A DNA stretch of 64,000 nucleotides from Microscilla marina ATCC 23134 (GTDB taxonomy: Bacteria; Bacteroidota; Bacteroidia; Cytophagales; Microscillaceae): positions 52,205 to 116,204 of the forward strand of contig NZ_AAWS01000028.1 of assembly GCF_000169175.1 (NCBI RefSeq), read 5' to 3'. The notes below the pieces were generated by a model, which was given only the letters and a program-made list of their open reading frames with translations, did not search any database and was not told where the DNA came from. Position 1 is the first letter of the stretch. Every line of letters begins with the position of its first letter. Positions 28,382 to 37,611 of this stretch are shown piece by piece. The translations under genes and the position numbers were made by a program.

Positions 28382-28407
28382 CTGAAATAAAGATCAAAGC
28401 CAGGAGC

Positions 28408-29466
28408 CTATTCTCCTTTATAAGCTGAGGCATTGAATAAATGGATATTTTGATCGAATGCCATTACCTCTTGAAATGTTTTTTTAGGGAACTTTCGCGT
28501 GTATTTTTGTACAATTTGCCAGCCAACCCACCAGCCTATTTTACCCGGACACTCTTTGCCTACTCCTACCTCGGCAGTATAAGGACGCTCGCCCATATAT
28601 GCCCGTTTTTTTCTTACCGACTTTGCAAATAAAACCTGTTTTTCTACAAAGTGTCCCCAAATTATCTTACGGTTATCTTTGTCGTTTACGTTAGCCAACT
28701 GGCGAGCCGTAAAACCAGTAATGAGCGAATCATGTGTACAAGGCATCATGGTTTTTACAAATTGTAGTTCTTTGCCTCGAGTCACCATATCGGCCACCAA
28801 TGTATGATCATTCACATCTATTTTGTTATAAGTACGCGAAATAGCCTGAACAATGACTGGTACAATGTACGCTGGCGCATACCTGCGCTGAATATAATAA
28901 GGCTCCTTAGGTTTAAATTTGGCATTTAAGCCTGAGAAATAATCAGGACTGATAAAAATCACTTCATCATCCATATAAATATCTCGGCCAAAAAAACTTC
29001 CGATGCCTGTCATAGCCATCTTTACTTGAGGTATTTTAAAACTGGGATAATAATATTTGATGTGTTTGAACGCAGCCACTAACTCTTGCTTTAGCTTGCC
29101 GTAGTTTCCAAAAACCGATTTTACTTGAGTGTACAACGAATCCATATAAGGCTCCTTGGCAAAAGCTACCAAAGCTTTTACTACATTTTGCTCTCCAACC
29201 CGTTGCAAGTTGGCAAACTTTTGGGCAAAGCCAGGGTTCTTTTTTATAAACTCTTTTGCTTTTGCCTCAGTGTCGAGCGTCATCAGTTGAGGGTTCAGGT
29301 CTTCTATTTCAATTTTTACCTGAATGTTTGACAAATCAAGGTCATCCGCACAACCATCTGTTTTGCCTGAGGTACAACCACCTAGCATACCTAAAGTTGC
29401 ACATACAATCAACCAACCAATCCTAAAGTATTGTTGGGCAAATATTTTATAAAAAGGGGAGTACAT
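28408..29466 (-). CDS. gldB: GldB-like gliding motility lipoprotein
   Basis: 352 residues, lipoprotein signal with lipobox LGGC. The order of conserved stretches follows GldB of gliding Bacteroidota: FKHIKYYYPSFKIPQV, then DDEVIFISPDYFSGLNA, YAPAYIVPVIVQAISR, an LV.DMVTRGKELQFVKTMMP segment, IWGHFVEKQVLFAKS and GVGKECPGKIGWWVGWQIVQKY. GldB is an envelope lipoprotein needed for gliding and for the type IX secretion/motility machinery. The gldE-gldD pair lies about 5.4 kb away, which supports the call. Confidence 0.82.
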   Translation of the reverse strand: MYSPFYKIFAQQYFRIGWLIVCATLGMLGGCTSGKTDGCADDLDLSNIQVKIEIEDLNPQLMTLDTEAKAKEFIKKNPGFAQKFANLQRVGEQNVVKALVAFAKEPYMDSLYTQVKSVFGNYGKLKQELVAAFKHIKYYYPSFKIPQVKMAMTGIGSFFGRDIYMDDEVIFISPDYFSGLNAKFKPKEPYYIQRRYAPAYIVPVIVQAISRTYNKIDVNDHTLVADMVTRGKELQFVKTMMPCTHDSLITGFTARQLANVNDKDNRKIIWGHFVEKQVLFAKSVRKKRAYMGERPYTAEVGVGKECPGKIGWWVGWQIVQKYTRKFPKKTFQEVMAFDQNIHLFNASAYKGE

Positions 29467-29650
29467 ATTTAAAAAGAATTAATAGTGCTTAACTTTCAAT
29501 TAAAAAATATAATTGTCCAAAAGTATATCAGATAGGGTAGGTAATAGAAACAGCCTTGCTTGAACACCGTGTTAAAGTAAGTTGATTTTTATAGCAAAGT
29601 GTCAAAACAAAAATGGAGAGTGGTAGCAAGTGTGTTGCTGAAAACACAAA

Positions 29651-29711
29651 ATTCCAAACCTTAGTCTCTTCATAAGAGGAAAACTCTTATCTAAAAACTA
29701 AGATTTGGAAT
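29651..29711 (-). terminator. Nested hairpin terminator after RNase G
   Basis: Outer arms ATTCCAAA(cc)TTAGT / ACTAA(ga)TTTGGAAT and an inner hairpin ATAAGAG/CTCTTAT, 12 bp beyond the rng stop codon on the minus strand. Confidence 0.65.
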
Positions 29712-29722
29712 ATTATTTTTGA

Positions 29723-31282
29723 TTATTGTTGAAGCTCTAACTCCTCGCTATGACGATTGTAAAACTTAAAGCTTGCCAGTGGAAGCGCTGAATCTTTAAG
29801 TAATTTTACCCATCTTCCGTACTTAAATAACCATCTTACCCTTTTAGACATCAGTCCGCCTTTGGTAAAATAGGCATATAAATAAGGATGCAATGCTATG
29901 GTAACCTTTTTTTCATTTTGTTTGTTCAAAACATATTCAAGGTTACTCTCGATTAGGTCAGAAACTAAAATAGTAGCTTCTACTTTTCCTGTACCTCCAC
30001 AAGACGCACAAGTCTCGCGAGTAGTAATATTCATCTCAGGACGTACCCTTTGTCGGGTAATTTGCATTAAACCAAACTTGGTGAGAGGAAGAACAGTAGA
30101 TTTGGAACGATCCTGTTTTAACTGTTCTTTGACAAATTCATAGACTTTGCGTTTATTTTCCACTTTTTTCATGTCTATGAAATCAATGATAATGATTCCT
30201 CCCATGTCGCGTAGCCTCAATTGCCGGGCAATCTCTTTGGCTGCTTCCATGTTTACGTTTAGTGCGGTGTTCTCCTGATCCTGCTCTACATTAGACTTGT
30301 TGCCACTGTTGACATCAATTACATGTAAAGCCTCAGTGTGTTCAATAATCAGATAACCCCCTTTTGGTAAGCTAACTGATTTCCCAAAAAGTAACTTTAG
30401 TTGCTTCTCTATTTGATAATGTTCAAAAATCTTAGTTTTGCCCGCATGGAGTTTTACAATTTTCTCCTTGTCAGGGGCAATTTTACGGATATAAGATTTG
30501 ATGTCACCATGGATAGTTTTCTCATCTACTACTATGCTATCGAAGCTTTCGTTTAACATATCGCGTAGAATAGAAGAAGCCCTATCCATTTCGCCAATTA
30601 TTTTATCTCTTGGTTTGGCGTCTCTGAGTGACTTCATTCCATTTACCCAGATTTCTACTAAGCTTTTGAGATCTCTATCGAGTTCTGCAACTTCCTTCCC
30701 TTCGGCGTTGGTTCGGACAATAATTCCAAAATTGGCAGGTTTAATCGATGACATTAAGCGTTGTAAACGTTGACGCTCTTCTTTGTTCGTGATTTTTTTG
30801 GAAATATTTACCGAACTTGAAAAAGGTACTAATACCAAATATCTACCTGCAAGTGATAATTCACAAGATAACCGAGGACCTTTGGTGGATATAGGTTCTT
30901 TGATTACCTGTACTAAAACCTGATTGTTACGACTAAAAATGCTGGAAATTTTCCCAAGCTTATTAATTTCAGGCTTTAGCTTAAAATCTTGAAGTTTGTA
31001 CGGTACATTTTTTTTTGCAAGTACGTCTTTGGTAAAGGTGTTGAGGGAACTGAATTTGGGGCCAAGGTCAAGATAATGCAAAAATGCATCTTTATCATAT
31101 CCAACATCAATGAATGCTGCATTTAAACCCTGTACTACCTTTTTTACTGTTCCAAGATAAATGTCACCTACCGTAAAGTTATTATCTTTTTCCTCAATAT
31201 GGTATTCAACAACCCTTTTGTTCTTGAGAAGGACTATTCGTTCGCCTTTTTGAGTAGAATTGATAATTAATTCGTTACTCAA
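29723..31282 (-). CDS. rng: Ribonuclease E/G family protein
   Basis: 519 residues, the length of RNase G rather than RNase E. An N-terminal S1 RNA-binding domain (about 35-130: VGDIYLGTVKKVVQGLNAAFIDVGYDKDAFLHY) precedes the catalytic domain. Metal-binding aspartates are in LHVIDVNSG and GGIIIIDFIDM. The Zn-link region appears as CASCGGTG, where the two cysteines tie the dimer. It is an endoribonuclease for rRNA maturation and mRNA decay. It is the last gene of a minus-strand block with HU, TPR and the bS22-like gene. Confidence 0.96.
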   Translation of the reverse strand: MSNELIINSTQKGERIVLLKNKRVVEYHIEEKDNNFTVGDIYLGTVKKVVQGLNAAFIDVGYDKDAFLHYLDLGPKFSSLNTFTKDVLAKKNVPYKLQDFKLKPEINKLGKISSIFSRNNQVLVQVIKEPISTKGPRLSCELSLAGRYLVLVPFSSSVNISKKITNKEERQRLQRLMSSIKPANFGIIVRTNAEGKEVAELDRDLKSLVEIWVNGMKSLRDAKPRDKIIGEMDRASSILRDMLNESFDSIVVDEKTIHGDIKSYIRKIAPDKEKIVKLHAGKTKIFEHYQIEKQLKLLFGKSVSLPKGGYLIIEHTEALHVIDVNSGNKSNVEQDQENTALNVNMEAAKEIARQLRLRDMGGIIIIDFIDMKKVENKRKVYEFVKEQLKQDRSKSTVLPLTKFGLMQITRQRVRPEMNITTRETCASCGGTGKVEATILVSDLIESNLEYVLNKQNEKKVTIALHPYLYAYFTKGGLMSKRVRWLFKYGRWVKLLKDSALPLASFKFYNRHSEELELQQ

Positions 31283-31370
31283 GGTATTTTACATTTTAGT
31301 TTATGAAAAAACATGTCCATAAAACTGCGCAGCTTTATGGACTAATCAAATATAAATAAATCTATCGTGT

Positions 31371-31460
31371 TTATTTCTTTTTGTGTCTGTTTTTTCTTAG
31401 ACGTTTTTTACGTTTGTGAGTCGCGATTTTATGACGCTTTCTTTTTTTACCACAAGGCAT
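31371..31460 (-). CDS. 29-residue basic ribosomal protein, bS22/AURKAIP1-COX24-like
   Basis: A very short gene that length filters miss. On the minus strand it reads MPCGKKRKRHKIATHKRKK, then RLRKNRHKKK and stop. Of 29 residues, 21 are Lys, Arg or His. The KKRKRHK...THKRKKRLRKNRHKK pattern matches small bacterial proteins with an AURKAIP1/COX24 domain, related to mitochondrial mS38 and actinobacterial bS22. In that family the protein binds 16S rRNA in the small subunit. It sits 88 bp upstream of rng and 29 bp after the TPR gene, so it is likely in the same transcript. Confidence 0.82.
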   Translation of the reverse strand: MPCGKKRKRHKIATHKRKKRLRKNRHKKK

Positions 31461-31489
31461 ATTTATATGTCGTTTAAAAATGAAAAAAA

Positions 31490-32329
31490 TTATTTTAGTT
31501 GTTGAAGGTAACTACGTGCACCAGCTACTTTTGCTGAATCAGTACTTACTTTCTCTATGTTTTTGAAAATTTCAAGTGCTTTGAGTTTTTTGCCTGTTTC
31601 AACATAAGCCATTCCCAAATAGTATTGAGCATTCTCATTTTTAGGATTGATTGACAACAGTTTCTCAAATCTCTCAATAGCTTTGTCGTATTTACGAACT
31701 TGCATGGAGCGTTCGCCCAGAATAAAAAGAGCCAATTGGTTATTGGGGTCTTTTTTTATCACCTGCAATAGCATTTGTACGCCTTGCATAGGATTTTGTT
31801 TGTTGGGCACCATCAGGTAAGTCTGGGCCATTTGTGCTTTGGCATCAAGAAAATCTTCTTTTTGTTTAAGCACCTGGTCAAAATACCCACGGGCATTTTG
31901 TACTGACTTTTCTACTTTTGCCTGGTTTAATGCAAAACGCGCCGCAAACAAATAAGCATTTCCGGCTTGCATCCAGCTATTTATACTGGGTTTCCATTCA
32001 GAAATCTTCGCTTTATAAAACGCTACACTGTCAAATTGGTTCGCACTTTTGAACAAATTTGCTATTGAATCGGCAAAGATAATCTTTTTTTCTTTATTTG
32101 TACTACTGCTAATTGCATTTTTCCAATTAGCAAGCTGGGTAAGTTGTTGTTTTGAAAGTGAAGGTTGGTTATGTGTTTCTTCTCCCATATTTTTGGGAGT
32201 GTCCGCTTGCTTACTTTTCGAAGGTTGTGTAACTTGTTTTTTTCCTTTCACAATGGCCTTAGGTAGTAAGTACATTCCAAAGATTAAGACCGAGGCCAGG
32301 GTAATAATCACTACTTGTGATCGAAGCAT
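31490..32329 (-). CDS. Membrane-anchored TPR protein
   Basis: 279 residues. One N-terminal hydrophobic helix (VVIITLASVLIFGMYLLPKAIV) without a clear cleavage site is followed by a basic, Ser-rich linker and then four or five TPR units (about 95-275; for example AQYYLGMAYVETGKKLKALEIFKNIEK). It probably faces the periplasm, with the TPRs as a docking surface. It lies 8 bp after the HU gene. A TPR gene between HU and RNase G is a familiar arrangement in this phylum, but its role is not known to me. Confidence 0.82.
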   Translation of the reverse strand: MLRSQVVIITLASVLIFGMYLLPKAIVKGKKQVTQPSKSKQADTPKNMGEETHNQPSLSKQQLTQLANWKNAISSSTNKEKKIIFADSIANLFKSANQFDSVAFYKAKISEWKPSINSWMQAGNAYLFAARFALNQAKVEKSVQNARGYFDQVLKQKEDFLDAKAQMAQTYLMVPNKQNPMQGVQMLLQVIKKDPNNQLALFILGERSMQVRKYDKAIERFEKLLSINPKNENAQYYLGMAYVETGKKLKALEIFKNIEKVSTDSAKVAGARSYLQQLK

Positions 32330-32337
32330 GTTTTTAA

Positions 32338-32655
32338 TTATTTCTTACTGTTATCGCTAATTTTTGCTTTTAATTTTGCGCTGTTTTTTATGCGCTCTAT
32401 AAACACTTTTGAAGGTTTAAAGCTGGGTACATAGTGCTCAGGAATTGTCATGGCTTTATTTTTAGAAATATTTCGAGCAATTTTGGTTGCGCGTTTCTTA
32501 TTAATAAAGCTACCAAAGCCTCTTACATAAATGTTTTCTCCATTTTCCATGGAGTTTTGTATTACTTTGAAGAAAGCCTCAACGGTGATTTGTACTTTGT
32601 CTTTTTCAACACCCGTCTTTTCGGCTATTTCTGAAATTACCTCCGCTTTTGTCAC
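32338..32655 (-). CDS. HU/IHF family DNA-binding protein
   Basis: 105 residues. It starts MTKAEVISEIAEKTGVEKDKV, followed by the helical dimer region, the family core VRGFGSFINKKRATKIARN, the DNA-binding arm (ISKNKAMTIPEHYV) and PSFKPSKVFIERIK. A Lys-rich tail of about 14 residues extends beyond the usual 90-residue HU. The protein bends and compacts DNA. It is the first gene of the minus-strand HU - TPR - bS22-like - rng block and is divergent from mutY. Confidence 0.95.
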   Translation of the reverse strand: MTKAEVISEIAEKTGVEKDKVQITVEAFFKVIQNSMENGENIYVRGFGSFINKKRATKIARNISKNKAMTIPEHYVPSFKPSKVFIERIKNSAKLKAKISDNSKK

Positions 32656-33278
32656 TTGAACTAATGTTTAAATGGTACAATGAATTATATAATAAACTAG
32701 AAACCATAGGTTTACATTACTTGCAAATCTAATTTTTGATTTCCTAATAAAAAAGAATTTAGCCAAAAATAATTGATTCCTTGGTAGTTAGCTCATTTTA
32801 GTGAATTTTTACTAAAAAGTTTCAAATGACACTGTTTTGTTGTCATTTTTAGCTGGTATGTTTATTTATGGCAATATTCCAAAATATGTCGCTGTAAGTA
32901 AAGCATTAATTTTTAGGCTGAAAGTTTTGACTCCATATTGTAAAATTTTGATATTTTAGAGTGAATCAAACTGTTTGAAAAACAACTTTATGATCATGCA
33001 TTACTCTGTCTGGGTCATCAAAACAGCCAGGCGAAATGGGAGGTTTCTGACAATTTTTTCACCTAAAAACACACACATTGACATAATTACTCTGGTACCT
33101 TGGGAGGTTTGCCAAAGCAATTAATTGTCCTGGTTTTATCTAATAGGGTGTGCAAACTCAGGATGAAAATAGAGTGAAGCCTTTTTCTTAAACCTTATAA
33201 AGTTAAAAGTGTTTTAGATATTTGCCTTGTTTTTTTGAAAAAAACAAGGTTGTTATCACTTATAACTTACTGAATTAG
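32656..33278. other. Divergent intergenic region HU / mutY
   Basis: Holds the promoters for both blocks. TAGATTTG on the minus strand at 32724-32731 fits the -7 consensus for HU, without a matching -33 element. Near the mutY side is the palindrome at 33225-33249. No gene is supported here. Confidence 0.5.
33225..33249. promoter_or_regulatory. Perfect 12-bp palindrome upstream of mutY
   Basis: CCTTGTTTTTTT / AAAAAAACAAGG arms separated by one base, ending 29 bp before the mutY start codon. The arms may bind a dimeric regulator or form an RNA hairpin in the leader; a cruciform is also possible. Confidence 0.5.
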
Positions 33279-34355
33279 ATGGACAAACACCTTTTTGCCA
33301 ATAGTATTCTCAATTGGTATGCCAAAAATAAGCGCGATTTGCCGTGGCGTCATACAAAAGACCCTTACAAAATATGGTTGTCAGAAATTATTCTTCAGCA
33401 AACCAGGGTAAAACAAGGCTTACCCTATTATCAAAAGTTTGTAGAGACTTATCCGCTGGTACAAGATCTGGCAAGTGCCGATGAGCAAAATGTACTGAGA
33501 CTTTGGCAAGGCTTAGGCTACTACTCGCGGGCTCGCAATTTACACACTGCGGCTAAGTTTGTACACCACGAAAGGGGTGGGGTGTTTCCTGAGAGTTATC
33601 AGGAACTCTTAAAAATGAAAGGTGTGGGTGACTATACAGCCTCAGCCATTGCCTCATTTGCTTATAACGAAAAGGTAGCTGTAGTAGATGGCAATGTTTT
33701 TAGAGTATTGGCCAGGGTGTTTGGTATAGACACCGACATAGCCAGCCATAAAGGTGCAAAAGAGTTTGGAGCCCTTGCTAAAAGTTTGTTACCCGACGAG
33801 CACACTGATGCTTACAACCAGGGAATTATGGAGTTTGGGGCATTACAGTGTACTCCCCAAAAGCCTGACTGTATGTATTGTCCTTTGCAAACTCATTGCG
33901 TAGCGTATGCCCAGGGCAAACAAAAGGAGCTGCCTGTAAAAATAAAAAAAATAAAGGTGAAGCACCGTTACTTTCATTACCTCCTGTTTTTTTACAAAAA
34001 CAATGGGCAAACATTTGTAGCAATGAAACAAAGGGGAAGCCAAGACATTTGGGGTGGGCTATATGATTTTTGGCTGGAAGAACAGCCCAAGTTGTTAAGT
34101 GCCATTGATTTGCTGGATGTGATAAATTTGCCACAAGCTCAACTAAAAAAAATGGTAATAGGCAAGGAGTCAGTGATTTATAAACATATTTTGACCCACC
34201 AGCGCATACAGGCTAAATTTCATCACATAGAAGTAAAGCCAGCACAAAAAGATTTGCCAATGTTTGATAAGTTGCGTTTTTATGAAGTAAATGAGGTGGC
34301 GGCACTGCCCAAACCTGTTTTAATTGACAACTATTTGAATAAAGATTTTTTTTGA
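33279..34355 (+). CDS. mutY: A/G-specific adenine glycosylase
   Basis: 358 residues. It removes adenine mispaired with 8-oxoguanine. Seen: WYAKNKRDLPWRHTKDPYKIWLSEIILQQTRV, the helix-hairpin-helix (LKMKGVGDYTASAIASFAY), the catalytic Asp in VAVVDGNVFRVLAR, the 4Fe-4S loop C-x6-C-x2-C-x5-C (CTPQKPDCMYCPLQTHC), and a C-terminal Nudix-like domain recognising 8-oxoG. It is the first gene of the mutY - ssb - gldE - gldD run, a conserved order in gliding Bacteroidota. Confidence 0.97.
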   Translation: MDKHLFANSILNWYAKNKRDLPWRHTKDPYKIWLSEIILQQTRVKQGLPYYQKFVETYPLVQDLASADEQNVLRLWQGLGYYSRARNLHTAAKFVHHERGGVFPESYQELLKMKGVGDYTASAIASFAYNEKVAVVDGNVFRVLARVFGIDTDIASHKGAKEFGALAKSLLPDEHTDAYNQGIMEFGALQCTPQKPDCMYCPLQTHCVAYAQGKQKELPVKIKKIKVKHRYFHYLLFFYKNNGQTFVAMKQRGSQDIWGGLYDFWLEEQPKLLSAIDLLDVINLPQAQLKKMVIGKESVIYKHILTHQRIQAKFHHIEVKPAQKDLPMFDKLRFYEVNEVAALPKPVLIDNYLNKDFF

Positions 34356-34407
34356 GTATTTTTATAAAAGTATTTTAATTTTGCGCCACAAAACCAAACA
34401 TTAATTA

Positions 34408-34866
34408 ATGGCTAGTTACAATAAAATTATCTTAATAGGACACTTGGGCGATGACCCTGCCGTTCGTGACTTTGAAGGAAGAAAAGTGGCTAACTTTTCT
34501 ATTGCTGTGAATGCTTATACCAAGCCTGGGGAAGAACCAAAAACAGATTGGTTTAGGGTGTCTTTTTGGGGAAATAACGCCGAAGTGGTAGAGAAGTATT
34601 TGAGAAAAGGCAATCAAGTATATGTAGAAGGTAGGCTCTCTACCCGAACCTATACTGACAATACTGGTCAAACCCGTTTTTCGTTAGATGTACAAGGGCA
34701 AAACCTTACAATGTTGGGCTCTCGAAGTGATAGTGGTGGTGAGGGTGGCTCTTACCAAAACCAAGGTGGAGGGCAACAACAGCCTGCAGCGCAACCCCAA
34801 AACACGAAGCGAGAATCCACTGATACGACTTTTAATGCCGATGAACCGGACGACCTTCCCTTTTAA
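34408..34866 (+). CDS. ssb: Single-stranded DNA-binding protein
   Basis: 152 residues. The N-terminal OB fold (about 1-110) begins with MASYNKIILIGHLGDDPAVR and includes TDWFRVSFWGNNAEVVEKYLRKG. A flexible Gly/Gln-rich linker follows, and the acidic tip DEPDDLPF that recruits partner proteins closes the chain. It lies 52 bp after mutY. Confidence 0.97.
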   Translation: MASYNKIILIGHLGDDPAVRDFEGRKVANFSIAVNAYTKPGEEPKTDWFRVSFWGNNAEVVEKYLRKGNQVYVEGRLSTRTYTDNTGQTRFSLDVQGQNLTMLGSRSDSGGEGGSYQNQGGGQQQPAAQPQNTKRESTDTTFNADEPDDLPF

Positions 34867-34883
34867 TTTAATCTGCTGGTAAC

Positions 34884-36224
34884 TTGGACTCTGAAACTGA
34901 AAGTTTATTTTTTATAAATATATTACTGAACCTGGTTAGTTCTAACCTAATTTTTTATACAGCCAACTTTATTATTTTAGCTGTTTTGTTATTACTTTCC
35001 GGATTGATTTCAGGGTCTGAGATTGGCTTATTTTCTTTGTCTTCTGAAGACTTAGACCGTTGTCAGGACAGTGAAAACAGTTCAGAACAGTTGATTGTAC
35101 AGTTGTTGAAAAAACCACAACGCCTTCTTGCTACGATTCTTATTTTTAATAACCTCATCAATGTAGCCATTATATCCATTGCGACTTATCTTACCTGGGA
35201 ACTCGTAGGTACCCGCAACCCTCAAGGAGTAGTAATTTTGACCCTTACTGTCATTGTAACAGTAGCTATTTTGTTTTTTGGAGAATTGTTGCCCAAGGTG
35301 TATGCCAACCAAAAAAGTTTGTTTTTTGTAAAGCGTACTGTTAAGCTCATCAACATTGCAATGAAAGTTTTTAATCCTTTGTCGTATGTATTGATGCAAA
35401 TGAGCAACGTAGTAGAAAAACGCATTAAAAAACGAGGGTATCCGGTAGATATTAAAGGGCTGGAAGGGGTGATAGACCGGACAGATACTACCCACAAGCA
35501 ACGCGAAATTTTAAAGGGTATTGTAAACTTTGGAACTATCACTGCCAAACAAGTAATGACTTCGCGTTTGGCGGTGACTGCCTTTGACATTAATACTGAT
35601 TTTAGCGAGTTGCTTGAAAAAATACAAGAGTGTGGCTATTCTCGTATTCCTATTTATAGCGATACAATTGATAACATCAAAGGTGTACTATATGTCAAAG
35701 ATTTGTTGCCTTTCCTTAATGCCAACGAGTCGTTCAAATGGTCAAAACTACTTAGAAAAACTTATTTTATTCCTCCCAACAAAAAAATAGACAAACTTTT
35801 ACGCGACTTTCAGGAGAAAAGAGTACACTTGGCTATAGTGGTAGACGAGTATGGAGGCACCGCCGGGCTGGTAACTATGGAGGATGTAATAGAAGAAATT
35901 GTAGGGGAGGTAAACGATGAGTTTGATGGAGATAGAGAGAAACTATATACCAAAATAGATGAAAATTCGTATTTGTTTGAAAGTAAAATCTCGCTTCATG
36001 ATTTTTGCAAAATTTTGGGGATTAACAACAACTTTTTTGACGAAGTGAAAGGAGAAAGCGAATCGTTGGGAGGATTATTACTGGAGCGCTTTGCCCGTTT
36101 ACCCAAACTCAACGAAAATATTGTGTACGATAAGTTTGAGTTTACAGTAGTGGCAATGGGAGTGCGTAAGATTAAGATTGTAAAAGTAGAAATACACGAA
36201 GATAACGATGACACAGACAACTAA
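34884..36224 (+). CDS. gldE: Gliding motility-associated CBS/CorC-type membrane protein GldE
   Basis: 446 residues. The only usable start is TTG at 34884: an in-frame TAA lies at 34869 and no ATG or GTG precedes the first membrane helix. A DUF21 domain with three or four helices ([24 protein letters not shown]) is followed by two CBS domains (about 205-330, [15 protein letters not shown] and [28 protein letters not shown]) and a CorC/HlyC C-terminal domain. In Flavobacterium GldE works with GldD. It lies 17 bp after ssb and overlaps gldD by 17 bp. Confidence 0.92.
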   Translation: MDSETESLFFINILLNLVSSNLIFYTANFIILAVLLLLSGLISGSEIGLFSLSSEDLDRCQDSENSSEQLIVQLLKKPQRLLATILIFNNLINVAIISIATYLTWELVGTRNPQGVVILTLTVIVTVAILFFGELLPKVYANQKSLFFVKRTVKLINIAMKVFNPLSYVLMQMSNVVEKRIKKRGYPVDIKGLEGVIDRTDTTHKQREILKGIVNFGTITAKQVMTSRLAVTAFDINTDFSELLEKIQECGYSRIPIYSDTIDNIKGVLYVKDLLPFLNANESFKWSKLLRKTYFIPPNKKIDKLLRDFQEKRVHLAIVVDEYGGTAGLVTMEDVIEEIVGEVNDEFDGDREKLYTKIDENSYLFESKISLHDFCKILGINNNFFDEVKGESESLGGLLLERFARLPKLNENIVYDKFEFTVVAMGVRKIKIVKVEIHEDNDDTDN

Positions 36225-36837
36225 CTGGAATAAGGGTACTTTACTTGCTTTTTTTGTATTTACCTCAATGCTGGGGGTACTTGCTGCCTGTGGGAGCGAA
36301 ACCAGCGAATACAGCCCCAAACCCAAAGGCTATAACCGGATAGACCTACCCAAGAACAAGTATGTAAAGCTTAAGGAAAAAGCACCTTATACCTTCGAGC
36401 TGTCGTCTTATGCCAAAGTACGCCCCGATTCGTCCAGAATAGCCGAGCCTTATTGGTTTCATGTGATTTATCCTCAGTTAAAGGCTGAAATACAGCTTAC
36501 GTATAAAAAAGTACCCAATAACAAAACCTTTGACGAGTTTATAGAAGACTCCCATATGTTGCTCAACAAACACCAGGAGCGTGCCTACTCTATTGACCCT
36601 TATACTATTAAAACCCCCAAGGGTAAAACAGCTGCTTTATTTGAGCTTTCGGGCGAAGTGCCCAGTCAATTTCAATTCTATATTTCAGATTCTACCAAAC
36701 ATTTCTTGCGAGGAGCTTTGTATTTTAGAACTGCCACCAAAAACGATTCATTAAAGCCAGTAATAGAGTTTATCAAAAAAGACATTATTCATATGTTAAA
36801 TACCTGTGAGTGGGTAGACAAGGCAAGGCAAGAGTAG
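36208..36837 (+). CDS. gldD: Gliding motility lipoprotein GldD
   Basis: 209 residues, signal ending in lipobox LAAC. The conserved start of the mature protein, YSPKPKGYNRIDLPKNKYVKL, and the strand WFHVIYPQLKAEIQLTYK match GldD. Further matches are EDSHMLLNKHQERAYSIDPYTIKTPKGKTAALFELSG and HFLRGALYFRT. GldD is an envelope lipoprotein required for gliding in Flavobacterium. The 17-bp overlap with gldE indicates translational coupling. Confidence 0.93.
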   Translation: MTQTTNWNKGTLLAFFVFTSMLGVLAACGSETSEYSPKPKGYNRIDLPKNKYVKLKEKAPYTFELSSYAKVRPDSSRIAEPYWFHVIYPQLKAEIQLTYKKVPNNKTFDEFIEDSHMLLNKHQERAYSIDPYTIKTPKGKTAALFELSGEVPSQFQFYISDSTKHFLRGALYFRTATKNDSLKPVIEFIKKDIIHMLNTCEWVDKARQE

Positions 36838-36981
36838 AACCACCTTTTTTGATACTGTCTTTGTGAATAAGCAGCAGATATTTCATGTCCTTGCAGCAAA
36901 AATATTTTTATAATCTGCTTTTTTCATCTATTTTAACTCCCGTAAACTTCTTTCGAAGATAACTACTAATCTTATACAAAT

Positions 36982-37215
36982 ATGGTAAACATTAAAGTGG
37001 AAGTGGACAGCTACGAAAATGCTGAAAACTTAATAAAAACACTCAAACAGATGACGTTTGTGACAGCAGTCGAAATGGAAGACGAAGATGATAAAAACTT
37101 AAAACCTATGTCTGCCACTGATTTTTATAAGCGTATCAACGCCGCTAATTTGGCGCAAAAAGAAAACAGGTTGTTTAGTCAGCAGCAAATAACAACGGAG
37201 GTGGCATCATGGTAA
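36982..37215 (+). CDS. Putative type II antitoxin
   Basis: 77 residues. It has an N-terminal beta/alpha segment (MVNIKVEVDSYENAENLIKTLKQ), an acidic linker (MEDEDDKN), and a C-terminal helical part (SATDFYKRINAANLAQKENRLFSQQQ) of the kind that wraps around a toxin. No ribbon-helix-helix or HTH motif is clear. The call rests on its 7-bp overlap with a RelE/ParE-like toxin. It would neutralise that toxin and may repress the pair. Confidence 0.68.
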   Translation: MVNIKVEVDSYENAENLIKTLKQMTFVTAVEMEDEDDKNLKPMSATDFYKRINAANLAQKENRLFSQQQITTEVASW

Positions 37216-37511
37216 CAGCAAAGAAAGTATTCTGGGCAGAGTCTGCCAAAAAAGACTTGTACAACATTTACACCCGTTTGGCGGGCAAATCAATGGAAAG
37301 AGCCAAAGACACAATCAATGGTGTTTTGGCAGCTACCGAAGCGCTCAATACCAATTATCCACAAGGGGTGCCTGAGCAATTGTTAAAAGCAGAAACTGAT
37401 CCTTACAAGTTTATTACGGTAGGTTTTTACAAAATTGTGTACAGCATAGTAGAAGACACAGTAGTGGTTGAAACCCTCTATCATGTAAGGCAAGACCCTG
37501 CGGTGGGTTAG
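37209..37511 (+). CDS. RelE/ParE family toxin
   Basis: 100 residues with the ParE-type fold. The first strand and helix are KVFWAESAKKDLYNIYTRLAGKSMERAKDTINGVL, followed by the strands YKFITVGFYKIVYSIVEDTVVVETLYHVRQDP. The LYHVRQDP end is typical of this superfamily. ParE members inhibit gyrase and RelE members cleave ribosome-bound mRNA; I cannot tell which applies. Its ATG overlaps the antitoxin stop, a classic coupled toxin-antitoxin layout. Confidence 0.85.
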   Translation: MVTAKKVFWAESAKKDLYNIYTRLAGKSMERAKDTINGVLAATEALNTNYPQGVPEQLLKAETDPYKFITVGFYKIVYSIVEDTVVVETLYHVRQDPAVG

Positions 37512-37536
37512 TGCTGTATATCTGCAAAATGGCATA

Positions 37537-37582
37537 AACAACCAAAGCCGCATGACCAATGATCATGCGACTTTGGTTGTTT
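37537..37582. terminator. Bidirectional intrinsic terminator
   Basis: AACAACCAAAG(c)CGCATGA / TCATGCG(a/c)CTTTGGTTGTT is a long stem with a short loop, between the toxin gene (+) and the convergent FKBP gene (-). Confidence 0.85.
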
Positions 37583-37611
37583 AAAAAAGACAGTTATTGA
37601 GTAGCTGTCTC

